A stretch of DNA of 64,000 bases from positions 1 through 64,000 of the forward strand of contig NZ_JAGGNU010000040.1 of the NCBI RefSeq assembly GCF_018614915.1. The letters run 5' to 3'. The notes beneath the pieces were generated by a model. The model worked only from the letters and a program-made list of their open reading frames with translations. It did no database searches and was not told the origin of the DNA. Each line of letters begins with the position of its first letter. Positions within the stretch are counted from its first letter, which is position 1. Positions 38,971-47,525 of the stretch are shown piece by piece. The position numbers were made by a program, and so were the translations under genes. Source of the DNA: Variovorax paradoxus. Lineage in GTDB: Bacteria; Pseudomonadota; Gammaproteobacteria; Burkholderiales; Burkholderiaceae_C.

Positions 38971-40191
38971 ATGGATTCAAAACTCCCCCGCCCCTTCATC
39001 AACCTGGCATGGTCCAACCTGGCGGCCCAGTCGGCCGAGCAGCTGAGCCTGGCCGCCGTGCCGCTGGTGGCGGTGCTCGCGCTCGGCGCCGGCGCGGGCG
39101 AGATCGGCATGCTGGCCAGCGTGCAGACCCTGCCCTTCCTGTTGCTGTCGATCCCGCTCGGGCTCATCGCCGACCGGACATCGCGGCAGCGCCTGATGGC
39201 GTGGGCCGAGGGCTTGCGGGCACTGGCGCTGCTGGGCCTGCTCGCGATCGTGGCCACCGGCCACCTGTCGATCGCGTGGCTGGCGCTGCTGGGCTTCGCC
39301 GGCGCCGTCGGCACGGTGGGCTTCAGCGTCGCGGCGCCGGCCCTGGTGCCGTCGCTGGTGCCGCAGGACGCGCTCGCCCGCGCCAACGGGCGGCTCGAGC
39401 TCGCACGCAGCGCCGCCTTCGCCGGCGGGCCGGCGGCGGCCGGTGCGCTGGTCGCCTGGCTGGGCGCACCGGTCGCCTTCGTGCTGGCCGCGATGCTGTC
39501 GCTGTCGGCCCTCGTGCTCCTGCTGCGGCTCGCCGAACCGCCGCGTGCGCGAGCGCCGGCGCGCCATCCGCTGCGTGAGCTTCAGGACGGCGCGCGGCTG
39601 GTCTGGCAGCACGGCCTGCTGCGGCCGATCCTGTTGACGGCCGTGGCATGGAACATCTCGTGGTTCGTGCTGCAGGCCGCCTACGTGCCCTATGCCGTGC
39701 GCGCCCTCGGCCTCGGCGCCGGCGCGGTCGGCCTGAGCCTGGGCATCTGCGGCGCCGGCATGGTGGTCGGCGCGCTCCTGGCCGCGCGCATCGTCGGCGC
39801 GATGCCGCTGGGCCGGGCGATCCAGTTCGGCCCGGTGGTGTCGGTCGTGGCGGCGCTCATGATGGCCGGCACGCTCTGGGTACCGAGCGGCGCGCTCGCG
39901 GCGGCCTCGCTGTTCCTGTTCGGCATCGGGCCGATCGTCTGGGTCATCACCTCGACCACGCTGCGCCAGACCGTCACGCCCAACGCGATGCTGGGCCGCG
40001 TCTCGGCGGTGTTCCTCACCGTCAACGCCGGCGCGCGACCGGTCGGCGCCGCGCTCGGCGGCGTCGTCGGCGCGACCTGGGGCGAGCCGGCCTGCCTGCT
40101 GCTGGCCCTGGCCGGCTTCGTGCTGCAGGCCTGGCTGATCCTCGACTCGCCGGTGCGCGCGCTGCAGCGGCTGCCCGCGCAGGTCGCCTGA
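38971..40191 (+). CDS. MFS transporter (DHA3/EntS-like)
   Basis: A 406-aa permease with about twelve hydrophobic segments. SVQTLPFLLLSIPLGLIADR holds the loop 2-3 motif of MFS proteins and the sequence resembles the DHA3 group (enterobactin exporter, macrolide efflux). It follows the amidase by 74 bp and may be part of the same operon, as importer or exporter of the substrate, or be independent. No Shine-Dalgarno sequence is strong; ATG 38971 was chosen as the first in-frame start before the first helix. Confidence 0.85.
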   Translation: MDSKLPRPFINLAWSNLAAQSAEQLSLAAVPLVAVLALGAGAGEIGMLASVQTLPFLLLSIPLGLIADRTSRQRLMAWAEGLRALALLGLLAIVATGHLSIAWLALLGFAGAVGTVGFSVAAPALVPSLVPQDALARANGRLELARSAAFAGGPAAAGALVAWLGAPVAFVLAAMLSLSALVLLLRLAEPPRARAPARHPLRELQDGARLVWQHGLLRPILLTAVAWNISWFVLQAAYVPYAVRALGLGAGAVGLSLGICGAGMVVGALLAARIVGAMPLGRAIQFGPVVSVVAALMMAGTLWVPSGALAAASLFLFGIGPIVWVITSTTLRQTVTPNAMLGRVSAVFLTVNAGARPVGAALGGVVGATWGEPACLLLALAGFVLQAWLILDSPVRALQRLPAQVA

Positions 40192-40211
40192 AAAAGAAAA
40201 CGCAGCGGCGC

Positions 40212-40238
40212 TGTCGAAAGGCCGGCTTGCCAGCCGTC
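40212..40238 (+). promoter_or_regulatory. Candidate ECF42-type promoter (TGTCGA-N17-CGTC)
   Basis: TGTCGA (40212-40217), 17 nt, then CGTC (40235-40238), 45 nt before the DGPF gene ATG. As I recall, ECF42 sigma factors recognise TGTCGA at -35 and CGA/TC at -10, and usually act on an operon of DGPF proteins plus their own gene. That fits exactly here. Confidence 0.65.
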
Positions 40239-40283
40239 ATGGGGTGAGCGATCCTGCTCGACGTTCTTCTTCAGAGGTTCCCC

Positions 40284-40634
40284 ATGCAATACATGCTGTT
40301 GTTCTACCAACCCCAATCCGAGTTCGACCAGCGAGACGAAGCGGCGGCGCAGGCCTATCGCGCCAGCTGGATGGACTACGTGGGCGCCGTGCGCCAGTCC
40401 GGCATCGTGCAGGACGGCCACGGGCTGCACCCGCCGATGACCGGCACCACCCTGCGCGTGCGCGGCGACAAGCGCCAGGTGCAGGACGGGCCCTTCGCCG
40501 ACACCAAGGAGCAGCTCGGCGGCTACTTCGTCATCGATGTGCCGGACCTCGACGCCGCGCTCGAATGGGCCGCACGCGCGCCCTGCGCGACGACCGGCGG
40601 CGTGGAAGTGCGCCCCGTGTTCACTGCGCCATAG
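40284..40634 (+). CDS. YciI/DGPF-domain protein
   Basis: A 116-aa YCII-related protein (MQYMLLFYQPQSEF, then GDKRQVQDGPFADTKEQLGGYFVIDVPDLDAALEWA). The DGPF motif names the family. Fold is a dimeric alpha/beta barrel; biochemical role unknown. AGAGG lies before the ATG. The next gene, an ECF42-type sigma factor, begins 1 nt after its stop, matching the conserved DGPF-ECF42 pairing. Confidence 0.92.
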   Translation: MQYMLLFYQPQSEFDQRDEAAAQAYRASWMDYVGAVRQSGIVQDGHGLHPPMTGTTLRVRGDKRQVQDGPFADTKEQLGGYFVIDVPDLDAALEWAARAPCATTGGVEVRPVFTAP

Positions 40635-40635
40635 A

Positions 40636-41868
40636 GTGAACACTCCCGAAGCGCATGGGGCCGCCGAGCGGGCCGCGCGCCAGTCCTATGGGCGGCTGGT
40701 CGCGATCCTGTCGGCCCGCACGCGCGACATCGCCGCGTCGGAGGATGCGCTGGCCGACGCCTTCGCGCGTGCGCTCGAACGCTGGCCGCACGAAGGCGTG
40801 CCCGAGCAGCCCGAGGCCTGGCTGCTCAGCGTGGCGCGCAACCGCACGCTCGATGCCTGGCGCCACAGCCGCGTGCAGGAGGAGGCCGCGCAGACCCTGC
40901 TCCTGCTGGCCGACGAGTTCGGTGCCGAGACGGCCGGCGGCGAGGCCGTGCCGGACGAGCGGCTGCGCCTCTTCTTCGTCTGCGCGCACCCGGCCATCGA
41001 TGCCGCGGCGCGCACGCCGCTGATGCTGCAGACCGTGCTCGGGCTCGACGCGGCGCGCATGGCGGGCGCCTTCCTGGTCGCACCGGCCACGCTCGGCCAG
41101 CGCCTGGTGCGGGCCAAGGCGCGCATCCGCGCGGCCGGCATTCCCTTCGAATTTCCGCAGACGCGCGATCTTCCGCAGCGGCTGCAGGACGTGCTCGACG
41201 GCATCTACGCGGCCTACGGCACCGGCTGGGACGATGTCGACGGCGCTGACCCCGCGCAGCGCGGACTCACCGGCGAGGCCATCGACCTGTGCCGCATCCT
41301 GTGCGGCCTGATGCCCGGCGAACCCGAGCCGCCGGGCCTGCTGGCGCTGATGCTGTTCTGCGAGAGCCGCGCCATGGCCCGGCGCGGCGCGGCGGGCGAC
41401 TACGTGCCGCTCGACGTGCAGGACACGGCGCGCTGGAACCATGCGATGCGCGAGCAGGCCGAGCAGCTGCTGCACCATGCAGCGGGCCTGAAGTCCCTCG
41501 GCGCCTACCAGATGGAAGCCGCAATCCAGTCGGCCCACTGCGCGCGCCGCCTGGGCGCGCAGGTGCCGGCCGATGCGCTGGTGGCGCTCTACGACGGGCT
41601 GCTCGCATTGCGCCCGAGCACCGGCGCACGGGTGAGCCACGCCTGCGCGCTGGCAGCCGCCGAAGGACCGGCCGCGGGCCTGCTCGCCCTCGACGCCATC
41701 GCGCCCGCCGAGGTCGCGAACTACCAGCCCTACTGGGCGGCACGCGCGCACCTGCTGGGCGCGAGCGGCGATCGCATCGCCGCTCGCAGCGCCTACGCGC
41801 GCGCATCCGGCCTGTGCACCAGCCCCGCCGTGCGCGCGTACCTGGCCTCGCAGTCCGAAGGGCTCTGA
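40636..41868 (+). CDS. ECF42-type RNA polymerase sigma factor with long C-terminal domain
   Basis: A 410-aa protein starting at GTG 40636. The N-terminal third carries sigma-2 (about 10-75, YGRLVAILSARTRDIAASEDALADAF, PEAWLLSVARNRTLDAWR) and sigma-4 like regions (about 110-170, RTPLMLQTVLGLDAARMAGAFLV). The remaining 230 residues form an alpha-helical, TPR-like extension (AIDLCRILCGLMPGEPEPPGLL ... YQPYWAARAHLLGASG) that is the mark of ECF42. No anti-sigma gene is present; the C-terminal domain is thought to take its regulatory role. Confidence 0.9.
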   Translation: MNTPEAHGAAERAARQSYGRLVAILSARTRDIAASEDALADAFARALERWPHEGVPEQPEAWLLSVARNRTLDAWRHSRVQEEAAQTLLLLADEFGAETAGGEAVPDERLRLFFVCAHPAIDAAARTPLMLQTVLGLDAARMAGAFLVAPATLGQRLVRAKARIRAAGIPFEFPQTRDLPQRLQDVLDGIYAAYGTGWDDVDGADPAQRGLTGEAIDLCRILCGLMPGEPEPPGLLALMLFCESRAMARRGAAGDYVPLDVQDTARWNHAMREQAEQLLHHAAGLKSLGAYQMEAAIQSAHCARRLGAQVPADALVALYDGLLALRPSTGARVSHACALAAAEGPAAGLLALDAIAPAEVANYQPYWAARAHLLGASGDRIAARSAYARASGLCTSPAVRAYLASQSEGL

Positions 41869-41892
41869 GCGAGCGCGCAGAATCGGCTCCTC

Positions 41893-44439
41893 ATGTGGGC
41901 GCTCCTACGTACCTTCTCCTGGCAGGAACTGCGCCACCATCCCTGGCGCAACGCGGCTGCGGTGCTGGCGGTGATGCTGGGCGTGGCGCTGGCCTTCTCG
42001 GTGCAGCTCATCAATGCCTCGGCGCTCGACGAGTTCGCGAGTGCCGTGCGCTCGGTCAACGGCCAGCCGGACCTGGAATTGCGCGCCGCGCAGGGCGGCT
42101 TCGACGAGAAGGTGTTCGCGCAGGTGGCGCAGCATCCGCAGGTGGCGCTGGCCAGCCCGGTGCTCGAATCGCAGGCGATCGCAGTCGCGGGCAGCGAAGC
42201 CCGCGTGCCGCTGCGCGTGATCGGCGTCGATGCGCTGGTGCTGGCCCCGATGGCGCCGGCGCTGATGCCGCAGCCGGCGAAGGATGCCGATCGCCTTGCG
42301 CTGTTCGCACCGGACACGGTGTTCCTCAATGCCGCCGCACGCACGGCCCTGGGTGAGACCGTCGCCACGCTTCGGCTTCGCGCCGGCGCGCAGCAGCAGC
42401 TCCGCGAACTGCGCGTGGCCGGCCAGGTGGCGGCCGGCGGCGCCGCGCTGGCGGTGATGGACATCGGCGCCGCACAGGACCTGTTCGGCCGCGGCGGGCA
42501 GCTCACGCGCATCGACTTGCGGCTCGCACCCGGCACGGATCGCGCGGCCTTCATCCAGTCGCTCAGGCAGTCGCCCGGCTGGCCTTCGGGCGTCCAGATC
42601 GCCGAGCCCGGCGATGCCGCCGAGCGCGTGAGCAATCTTTCGCGCGCCTACCGCGTGAACCTCACCGTGCTTGCGCTGGTGGCGCTGTTCACCGGCGCCT
42701 TCCTGGTGTTCTCGGTGCTGGCGCTCAGCGTCGCCAAGCGCGCGCAGCAGTTCGCGCTGCTCGGCGTGCTGGGCCTCGCGCCGCGCGAGCGGCTGCGGCT
42801 GGTGCTCGCCGAGTCGCTGGCGCTCGGCCTCATCGGCAGCGTGGCCGGCATCGCGCTCGGCAGCGCGCTCGCGGCCTTCGCGCTGCAGGTGCTGGGCGGC
42901 GACCTCGGCGGCGGCTATTTCGAAGGCGTGGCGCCGACCCTGCGCTGGAGCGCGGGCACGGCGCTGCTCTACGGCGGGCTCGGCATGCTGGCTGCGCTGG
43001 TCGGCGGCTGGTGGCCCGCGCGCGCCGCCCAGGCCCTGCCCGAAGCGCAGACGCTCAAGGGCCTGGGCGCCGCACCCGCACCGGGCGGCGCGCACAGGCC
43101 GGCGCTGCTGCTGATCGTGGCCGGCGCGGCGCTCGCGGCGGCGCCGGCGGTGTTCGGCATTCCGATCGCGGCCTATCTCTCCGTCGGCTTCCTGCTGGTC
43201 GGCGGCATCGCTGCCCTGCCCTGGCTGATCGCCCTGCTCTACGACCGGCTCGCCCCGCTGTTCGCCGGGCGCCTGCTCCCGATGCTCGCGATCGAACGCG
43301 CACGCCGCATGCGCGGCACGGCGGCGGTGGCGATCAGCGGCGTGGTCGCGAGCCTGAGCCTCGCGGTGGCGCTCACGGTGATGGTCGCGAGCTTCAGGGA
43401 ATCGGTGACGCGCTGGCTCGACGTGGTGCTGCCGGCCGATCTCTACGTGCGCAGCGCGACCGCCGGCAGCTCGAGCAACAGCGAGCGCGCCGCCTTCACG
43501 CCGGCCTTCGTGCAGGCGCTCTCGCAGCTGCCGGGCGTGGCGCGTACCGGCACGCTGCGCACGCGCGCGCTGCTGCTCGATCCGACGCGGCCGACCGTCA
43601 CGCTGATCTCCCGCAGCCTGGACGGCGATGCCTCGCGGTCATTGCCCTTGCTCGGCGGCGCGCTGCCGGTGCCTGCCGGACAGATCGGCATCTACGTGAG
43701 CGAGGCGATGGTCGAGCTCTACGGCGCGAAGCCGGGCACGGTGTTCGATCCGTTGTCCAGGGCCTTCGACGGTGCCGGCCGCTTCTTCGTCGCCGGCGTC
43801 TGGCGCGACTACGTGCGCCAGTTCGGCGCCATCACGATGGATGCGCGCGATTTCGAGCGCCTCACCGGCGACCGCAGCGTGAGCGACATCTCGCTGTGGC
43901 TCGCGCCGGGCGCCGCCGAAGCCCCGATGCAGCAGGCGGTGCGCGCCCTGGCGGCGCGAGAGGCCGGCGAGCCGATCGAGATCGCATCGGTCGGCCAGCT
44001 TCGCGCGACCTCGCTGCGCATCTTCGATCGCAGCTTCGCCGTCACCTATTGGCTGCAGGCGGTCGCGATCGGCATCGGCCTGTTCGGCATCGCGGCCAGC
44101 TTCAGCGCCCAGGTGCTGGCGCGGCGCAAGGAGTTCGGGCTGCTCGCGCACCTGGGCTTCACGCGCACGCAGGTGCTGGCGGTGGTGGCCGGCGAAGGCG
44201 CGGCCTGGACCGCCATCGGCGCGCTCGCCGGCCTGGTGCTCGGGCTTGCGGTGTCGGTGGTGCTGGTGCACGTGGTCAACCCGCAAAGCTTCCACTGGAC
44301 CATGGACCTGCTGCTGCCATGGGCGCGCCTGGCGGCCCTGTGCGCCGCGGTGGTGGCAGCCGGCACCGTCACCGCCTGGCTGGCGGGGCGCGCCGCGGCC
44401 GCGCGCGATGCGGTGCTGGCGGTCAAGGAAGACTGGTGA
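41893..44439 (+). CDS. FtsX-type ABC transporter permease (fused, AttFG-like)
   Basis: An 848-aa permease with two FtsX/MacB-type membrane modules. An N-terminal helix (about 20-40), periplasmic domain, helix triplet (about 255-375), a central pair of helices, a second periplasmic domain (about 510-690), and a final helix triplet (about 715-840). This duplicated layout is typical of LolE- or AttF/G-like exporters. It needs a separate ATPase; none adjoins, but an ATPase of the right type lies at 33900. A 25-aa ORF and an AttH-like gene follow directly. Confidence 0.88.
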   Translation: MWALLRTFSWQELRHHPWRNAAAVLAVMLGVALAFSVQLINASALDEFASAVRSVNGQPDLELRAAQGGFDEKVFAQVAQHPQVALASPVLESQAIAVAGSEARVPLRVIGVDALVLAPMAPALMPQPAKDADRLALFAPDTVFLNAAARTALGETVATLRLRAGAQQQLRELRVAGQVAAGGAALAVMDIGAAQDLFGRGGQLTRIDLRLAPGTDRAAFIQSLRQSPGWPSGVQIAEPGDAAERVSNLSRAYRVNLTVLALVALFTGAFLVFSVLALSVAKRAQQFALLGVLGLAPRERLRLVLAESLALGLIGSVAGIALGSALAAFALQVLGGDLGGGYFEGVAPTLRWSAGTALLYGGLGMLAALVGGWWPARAAQALPEAQTLKGLGAAPAPGGAHRPALLLIVAGAALAAAPAVFGIPIAAYLSVGFLLVGGIAALPWLIALLYDRLAPLFAGRLLPMLAIERARRMRGTAAVAISGVVASLSLAVALTVMVASFRESVTRWLDVVLPADLYVRSATAGSSSNSERAAFTPAFVQALSQLPGVARTGTLRTRALLLDPTRPTVTLISRSLDGDASRSLPLLGGALPVPAGQIGIYVSEAMVELYGAKPGTVFDPLSRAFDGAGRFFVAGVWRDYVRQFGAITMDARDFERLTGDRSVSDISLWLAPGAAEAPMQQAVRALAAREAGEPIEIASVGQLRATSLRIFDRSFAVTYWLQAVAIGIGLFGIAASFSAQVLARRKEFGLLAHLGFTRTQVLAVVAGEGAAWTAIGALAGLVLGLAVSVVLVHVVNPQSFHWTMDLLLPWARLAALCAAVVAAGTVTAWLAGRAAAARDAVLAVKEDW

Positions 44440-44449
44440 CAATGCAGGC

Positions 44450-44527
44450 ATGAATGCCACCATTTCTGCCGGTATCCGCTGGCTCGACGGCGCGATCCTG
44501 CGCATCGACGCCGTGCTCGTGGGCTGA
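44450..44527 (+). CDS. Candidate 25-aa small protein between permease and AttH-like gene
   Basis: ATG 44450 opens 25 codons (MNATISAGIRWLDGAILRID then AVLVG) ending with TGA at 44525-44527, which overlaps the next gene start as TGATG. Predicted amphipathic or membrane-seeking helix (WLDGAILRIDAVLV). The ribosome binding site is weak. It could be a real small subunit, or a leader ORF that couples translation of the permease to AttH. Too short for confident gene calling. Confidence 0.35.
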   Translation: MNATISAGIRWLDGAILRIDAVLVG

Positions 44528-45573
44528 TGCTGTCGCGACGCGCCCTGCTCGTGCTGCCCGCGCTCGCGGCGCGCCCGGCTTGGGCGCTGCCGCCACGCAC
44601 GCTCGAGTTCCCGCGCGACTTCGGCAGCCATCCGGCGCTGCGCACGGAGTGGTGGTACATCACCGGCCACGCGCAGGCGGGCAGGCGCGATTTCGGCTTT
44701 CAGATCACCTTCTTCCGCTCGCGCGTCGATGCGACGCAGGCGATGCGCTCGGCCTTTGCGGCCAGGCAGCTGGTCTTTGCGCACGCGGCCATCACCGATC
44801 TCGAAGGCCGCAAGCTCTGGCACGACCAGCGCATCGCGCGCGCCGGCTTCGGCGTGGCATCGGCCGCCGAGGAAGACACCGACGTGCGCCTGCGCAACTG
44901 GACGCTGAAGCGCGAAGCCCAGGGCTACACCGCCCGATTGCCGGCCGAGGGCTTCGCGCTCGACCTGCGCTTCACTTCAACCCAGCCGGTGCTGCTCCAG
45001 GGACAGGATGGCCTGTCGCGCAAGGGTCCCCAGGCCGAACAGGCGAGCTACTACTACAGCGAGCCGCAACTCGCGACCCGAGGTCGCCTCACCCTCCAGG
45101 GCCGCGGCTTCGACGTCGAAGGGGCTGCCTGGCTCGACCACGAATGGAGCGATGCCTACATGCACCCCGACGCGGTGGGCTGGGACTGGATCGGCATGAA
45201 CCTTCAGGACGGCGGGGCGCTGATGGCATTCCGGATGCGGCGCCGCGACGGCTCGTCCCTGTGGCATGGCGGCTCGCTACGCGGGGCCGACGGCGGCGTG
45301 CGCGTGTTCGGCCCCGACGAGCTGCGCTTCGAGGCCGAAGCCACGTGGACCAGTCCGCGCACGCGAGCGGTCTATCCGACCCGCTGGCGCATCCAGACCC
45401 CGGCCGGCAGCTTCAGGGTGCAGGCGCTGCTCGACGACCAGGAGCTCGACAGCCGGGGCTCGACCGGCGCCGTCTACTGGGAAGGCCTGAGCGATCTGCA
45501 GGACGACGGCGGTCGGCGCATCGGACGCGGGTACCTCGAGATGACCGGCTACGCGCAGGCACTGCGCATGTAG
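44527..45573 (+). CDS. AttH/CrtC-like lipocalin-family protein (carotenoid 1,2-hydratase-like)
   Basis: A 348-aa exported protein (signal peptide about 1-21, ending PAWALP). Two lipocalin-like halves. N-terminal signature TEWWYITGHAQ and central GAAWLDHEWSD are hallmarks of the AttH/CrtC group. In the Agrobacterium att locus the cognate gene attH follows ABC genes attE-G, matching the permease just upstream. The name 'hydroxyneurosporene synthase' often attached is unlikely to reflect function, since no carotenoid genes are here. Confidence 0.85.
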   Translation: MLSRRALLVLPALAARPAWALPPRTLEFPRDFGSHPALRTEWWYITGHAQAGRRDFGFQITFFRSRVDATQAMRSAFAARQLVFAHAAITDLEGRKLWHDQRIARAGFGVASAAEEDTDVRLRNWTLKREAQGYTARLPAEGFALDLRFTSTQPVLLQGQDGLSRKGPQAEQASYYYSEPQLATRGRLTLQGRGFDVEGAAWLDHEWSDAYMHPDAVGWDWIGMNLQDGGALMAFRMRRRDGSSLWHGGSLRGADGGVRVFGPDELRFEAEATWTSPRTRAVYPTRWRIQTPAGSFRVQALLDDQELDSRGSTGAVYWEGLSDLQDDGGRRIGRGYLEMTGYAQALRM

Positions 45574-45579
45574 GGCGCC

Positions 45580-46518
45580 TCAGCCGCCGCGCGCACCCTG
45601 GGTGTTGACGTAGAGCGCGTAGAGCGACTGGCTCGCCGCCATGAAGAGCCGGTTGCGCGCCGTGCCGCCGAAGCAGAGGTTGGCGCAGCGCTCGGGCAAG
45701 GCGATGCGGCCGATCGGCGTGGCGTCGGGCGCGAACACCATCACGCCGTCGCGGCCCTCGCCGGTGCCCCAGCCGGCCCACAGGTTGCCGTCGACGTCGC
45801 AGCGGAAGCCGTCGGGCGCGCCCTCCATCTCGGTCTGCAGGAACACGCGGTCGTTGACCAGCCGACGGCCGTCATCGCTGAGGTCGAACACCCGAATGCG
45901 GCGCGGCAGCGTGCCCGACTCGACCACGTAGAGCCGGCGCTCGTCGGGCGAGAAGCTGAGGCCGTTGGGGCGGTTCACGTCGCCGCAGACCACGGTGGCC
46001 TCGCCGGTGCGGCCATCGACGCGGTAGACGTTGGTGGGCAGTTCGGCCTCGGCCGCATAGCCTTCGTAGTGGCCGAGAATGCCGAAGGGCGGATCGGTGA
46101 ACCAGATCGAATCGTCCGACTTCACGACGATGTCGTTGGGCGAATTGAGGCGCTTGCCTTCGAAGCGGTCGAGGATCACGGTGACCGTACCGTCGTACTC
46201 GGTGCGTGTCACGCGCCGCGTGCCGTGCTCGCAGCTCAAGAGCCGCCCCTGGCGGTCGCGCGTGTGGCCGTTGGCGAAGTTCGACGGCTTGCGGAACGCG
46301 CTGACCGCGCCGGTCTCCTCATCCCAGCGCAGCACGCGGTTGTTGGGGATGTCGCTCCACAGCAGATAGCGCCCGTCGCCGAACCACACCGGCCCCTCGG
46401 CCCAGCGGAAGCCGGTCGCCAGCCGCTCGACGGCGGCGCTCGTGATGCGGTACTTGGCGAAGCGCGCATCGAGGATCTCGATGGCGGGGTCGGGGTAGCG
46501 TTCGGCGGCTTGCCACAT
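45580..46518 (-). CDS. SMP-30/gluconolactonase family protein
   Basis: A 312-aa six-bladed beta-propeller lactonase. Divalent-metal residues are in GFRWAEGPVWFGDGRYL, RLNSPNDIVVKSDDSIWFTDP and RPNGLSFSPDERRLYVV. Family members open sugar lactones or hydrolyse organophosphates. It is the last gene of the liv operon, 8 nt after livM, hinting that the imported ligand or a product of it is a lactone-forming compound; this is inference. Convergent with the AttH-like gene (6-nt gap). Confidence 0.88.
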   Translation of the reverse strand: MWQAAERYPDPAIEILDARFAKYRITSAAVERLATGFRWAEGPVWFGDGRYLLWSDIPNNRVLRWDEETGAVSAFRKPSNFANGHTRDRQGRLLSCEHGTRRVTRTEYDGTVTVILDRFEGKRLNSPNDIVVKSDDSIWFTDPPFGILGHYEGYAAEAELPTNVYRVDGRTGEATVVCGDVNRPNGLSFSPDERRLYVVESGTLPRRIRVFDLSDDGRRLVNDRVFLQTEMEGAPDGFRCDVDGNLWAGWGTGEGRDGVMVFAPDATPIGRIALPERCANLCFGGTARNRLFMAASQSLYALYVNTQGARGG

Positions 46519-46526
46519 GGTTCGAC

Positions 46527-47513
46527 CTACGCGCGCGGGGCCTTTGCCCGATCGACGAGGGCGATGATCTCGCCCATGATGCCGCGCCGGAAGGCCAGCA
46601 CGCAGATCACGAAGATCAGGCCGGTCACCATGGTGACCGACTCGCCCAGGGTGTTGAACCAGTCGATGGAGGTGATGTTGGCGATCAGATGGCCGAACTC
46701 GCCGATCTTGTTCTCGAGCAGCACCACCACGGCCGAGCCGACAAGCGGGCCGGAGAGCGTGCCCAGGCCGCCCACCAGCGTCATCAGGATGACCTGGCCC
46801 GAAGCGGTCCAGTGCACGTCGGACAGGGTGGCGAAGCCCAGCACCAGGGTCTTGAGCGAACCGGCCAGGCCCGAGAGCGCCGCCGAGATCACGAAGGCCA
46901 GCAGCTTGAAGCGGCTCACGTCGTAGCCCAGCGAGAGTGCGCGCGCCTCGTTCTCCTTGATGCCCTTCAGCACCTGGCCGAAGGGCGAATGAATGGTGCG
47001 CACGATCAGCAGGAAGGCGGCGACCACGATAGCGAGCGCCACGTAGTACATGGTGAGATCGTCCTGCAGATCGAGCAGGCCGAAGAGCTTGCCGCGCGGC
47101 ACGCTCTGCAGGCCGTCCTCGCCGCCGGTGAACCGGGCCTGCAGCGCGACGAAGAACATCATCTGCGCCAGCGCCAGCGTGATCATCGCGAAGTAAATGC
47201 CCTGGCGGCGGATGGCCAGCCATCCGAACACCCAGCCCAGCAAGGCGCCGGTGAGCGTGCCGCCGATGAGGCCGAGCTCCGGCGAGAGGCCCCAGACCTT
47301 CATCGCGTGCCCGGCCACATAGGCCGAGCCGCCGAGGAAAGCCGCATGGCCGAAGGACAGCAGCCCGGTGTAGCCGAGCAGCAGGTTGAATGCCGAGGCG
47401 AAGAGCGCGAAGCACATGAGCTTCATCACGAACACCGGGTAGGCGCCGGCGAAGGGCGCCACGATCAGCGCGACGAGCAGCAGCAGGTAGATGACGAGGG
47501 AAAGCTTTTTCAT
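46527..47513 (-). CDS. livM: Branched-chain amino acid-type ABC permease LivM
   Basis: A 328-aa permease with about nine hydrophobic segments. Characteristic motifs are LLGYTGLLSFGHAAFLGGSAY near residue 50 and the EAA-like cytoplasmic loop GIKENEARALSLGYDVSRFKL. It pairs with LivH (12 nt upstream) and is fourth-to-last in livG-F-K-H-M-SMP30. Substrates of this family include branched-chain amino acids, aromatic acids, urea and amides; LivK determines which. Confidence 0.93.
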   Translation of the reverse strand: MKKLSLVIYLLLLVALIVAPFAGAYPVFVMKLMCFALFASAFNLLLGYTGLLSFGHAAFLGGSAYVAGHAMKVWGLSPELGLIGGTLTGALLGWVFGWLAIRRQGIYFAMITLALAQMMFFVALQARFTGGEDGLQSVPRGKLFGLLDLQDDLTMYYVALAIVVAAFLLIVRTIHSPFGQVLKGIKENEARALSLGYDVSRFKLLAFVISAALSGLAGSLKTLVLGFATLSDVHWTASGQVILMTLVGGLGTLSGPLVGSAVVVLLENKIGEFGHLIANITSIDWFNTLGESVTMVTGLIFVICVLAFRRGIMGEIIALVDRAKAPRA

Positions 47514-47525
47514 GCGGCGGCGGTC

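Noticed and set aside
44527-45573. Carotenoid biosynthesis gene
   Set aside because: The CrtC-like fold is shared with AttH proteins; no carotenoid genes are in the window and it follows an ABC permease.
44454-45608. 384-codon plus-strand frame overlapping the AttH-like gene
   Set aside because: Out of frame with the AttH/CrtC signature motifs; Arg/Ala-rich frame-shifted translation.
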